Source: a virus
Direction: 5' to 3' (one strand)
DNA: 40,101 nucleotides
Virus record (IMG/VR): IMGVR_UViG_3300025141_000252
Span: 1-40,101 of that record
Below, piece by piece: positions 39,753 through 40,101 of this stretch. A program made the position numbers and the translations under genes. How positions within the stretch are numbered: the first letter of the stretch is position 1; each line of letters begins with the position of its first letter. A model generated the notes under the pieces. That model ran no database searches, was not told the DNA's origin, and saw only the letters and a list, made by a program, of their open reading frames with translations.

Positions 39753-40101
39753 AGGTATGGAAAAACTTATAGAACAGCTAAAACGCCACGAAGGTGTGAA
39801 GACTAGGGCTTACAGGGATCAGTTCGGCACTTGGCACATTGGTGCTGGACGCAATATACACCCTGACGGCCAGCATCAAGGCATTGGTTTAAGCATCGAG
39901 GAAATCGACTTCATGCTGAGCAATGACATTGTTAGGACGATTCAAGAATTAAGCACGGAATATGATTGGTTTAATGATTTGGAAGAAGGCGCAAGGCGTG
40001 ACGGCATCATCAATATGCACTTTAATCTTGGTAGGGTTCGTTTCTCCAAGTTTAAGAAGGCCATCGCTCATATGGAGAAAGGTGACCACGACGCAGCAGC
40101 T
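39742..40101 (+). CDS. T4-type lysozyme (endolysin), 3'-truncated by the window edge
   Basis: The visible 120 residues belong to the phage T4 lysozyme family, which cleaves the beta-1,4 bond between MurNAc and GlcNAc. The catalytic Glu17 (RHEG) and Asp26 (YRDQFG) have T4 spacing (E11, D20). The T4 Thr26 position is His32 (TWHIGAG). The second half shows the typical GARRDGIINMHFNLGRVRFSKF. Start is ATG 39742, though ATG 39757 is also possible; neither has a strong ribosome site. No signal peptide, so export relies on the holin. The C-terminal part lies outside the window. Confidence 0.93.
   Translation, partial: MEIKGMEKLIEQLKRHEGVKTRAYRDQFGTWHIGAGRNIHPDGQHQGIGLSIEEIDFMLSNDIVRTIQELSTEYDWFNDLEEGARRDGIINMHFNLGRVRFSKFKKAIAHMEKGDHDAAA

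Noticed and set aside
1-40101. Direct circular closure of the window ends
   Set aside because: Joining base 40101 to base 1 keeps an open frame but the continuation (FSAYDEALAVL...) does not read as a lysozyme C-terminus and runs into the coiled-coil protein.

Overview
The window is a slice of a tailed double-stranded DNA phage genome. It carries a large and a small terminase subunit, a portal, a run of very large virion proteins, a lysis cassette and a self-contained replication module. No integrase, transposase, tRNA, rRNA or CRISPR array is visible. Both edges cut through genes: a coiled-coil protein on the left and a T4-type lysozyme on the right. Joining the two ends does not rebuild a lysozyme, and no major capsid protein is recognisable, so the genome probably extends beyond the window. 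Gene style (many ATGA/TAATG overlaps, GTG starts, Gly-rich virion proteins with 'GG' motifs, a family-A polymerase with Leu at the 762-equivalent position) resembles uncultured marine phages. A proteobacterial host is only an inference from the sigma-70-like promoters and intrinsic terminators.

Layout. (1) 1-15567, + strand: coiled-coil protein, small membrane protein, class-3 lipase, a zinc-ribbon ORF lacking a normal start codon, then a tightly packed virion operon (tail/connector-like protein, a protein with an ADP-ribosyltransferase-like C-terminus, membrane-active and coiled-coil proteins probably used for DNA ejection, and two small proteins). (2) 15525-16982, - strand: a SNF2-family helicase, convergent with the virion operon and divergent from replication. 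(3) 17074-23958, + strand: a replication operon with a coiled-coil protein, an SSB-like protein with an acidic ...VPF tail, an archaeo-eukaryotic-type (TOTE-like) primase that also ends in VPF, a UvrD-like SF1 helicase, a zinc ribbon, an unknown protein and a family-A DNA polymerase. (4) 24003-26136: a regulatory and small-gene region with a ribbon-helix-helix protein behind an operator-like inverted repeat, two overlapping minus-strand genes (HTH and zinc ribbon), then two small operons that share a near-identical promoter element. (5) 26137-26493: terminator plus an AT-rich inverted repeat of about 48 bp arms. (6) 26494-28643: small terminase, an overlapping PD-(D/E)XK nuclease and four small unknown genes. 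(7) 28693-31094: a moron-like cassette (DUF932-like, GP88-like, zinc-ribbon protein) punctuated by three strong terminators. (8) 31095-31701: non-coding, rich in palindromes and short tandem repeats. (9) 31702-40101: large terminase, a Cys-rich repeat protein, portal, small conserved proteins, lipoprotein, holin-like protein and lysozyme.

How the parts fit together. The SF1 and SNF2 helicases, primase, SSB-like protein and PolA could copy the genome with little host help. The PD-(D/E)XK nuclease next to the small terminase may resolve branched DNA before packaging. TerS, TerL and portal package the DNA. The large proteins of the 1.4-15.2 kb operon are probably carried in the virion, and the ADP-ribosyltransferase-like domain among them could be delivered to the host at infection. 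Lysozyme, holin-like and lipoprotein genes handle lysis. The points most worth following up are the virion-operon ADP-ribosyltransferase-like protein, the palindromic non-coding region before TerL, the AT-rich inverted repeat before TerS, the shared VPF tails and the DUF932/GP88 cassette.
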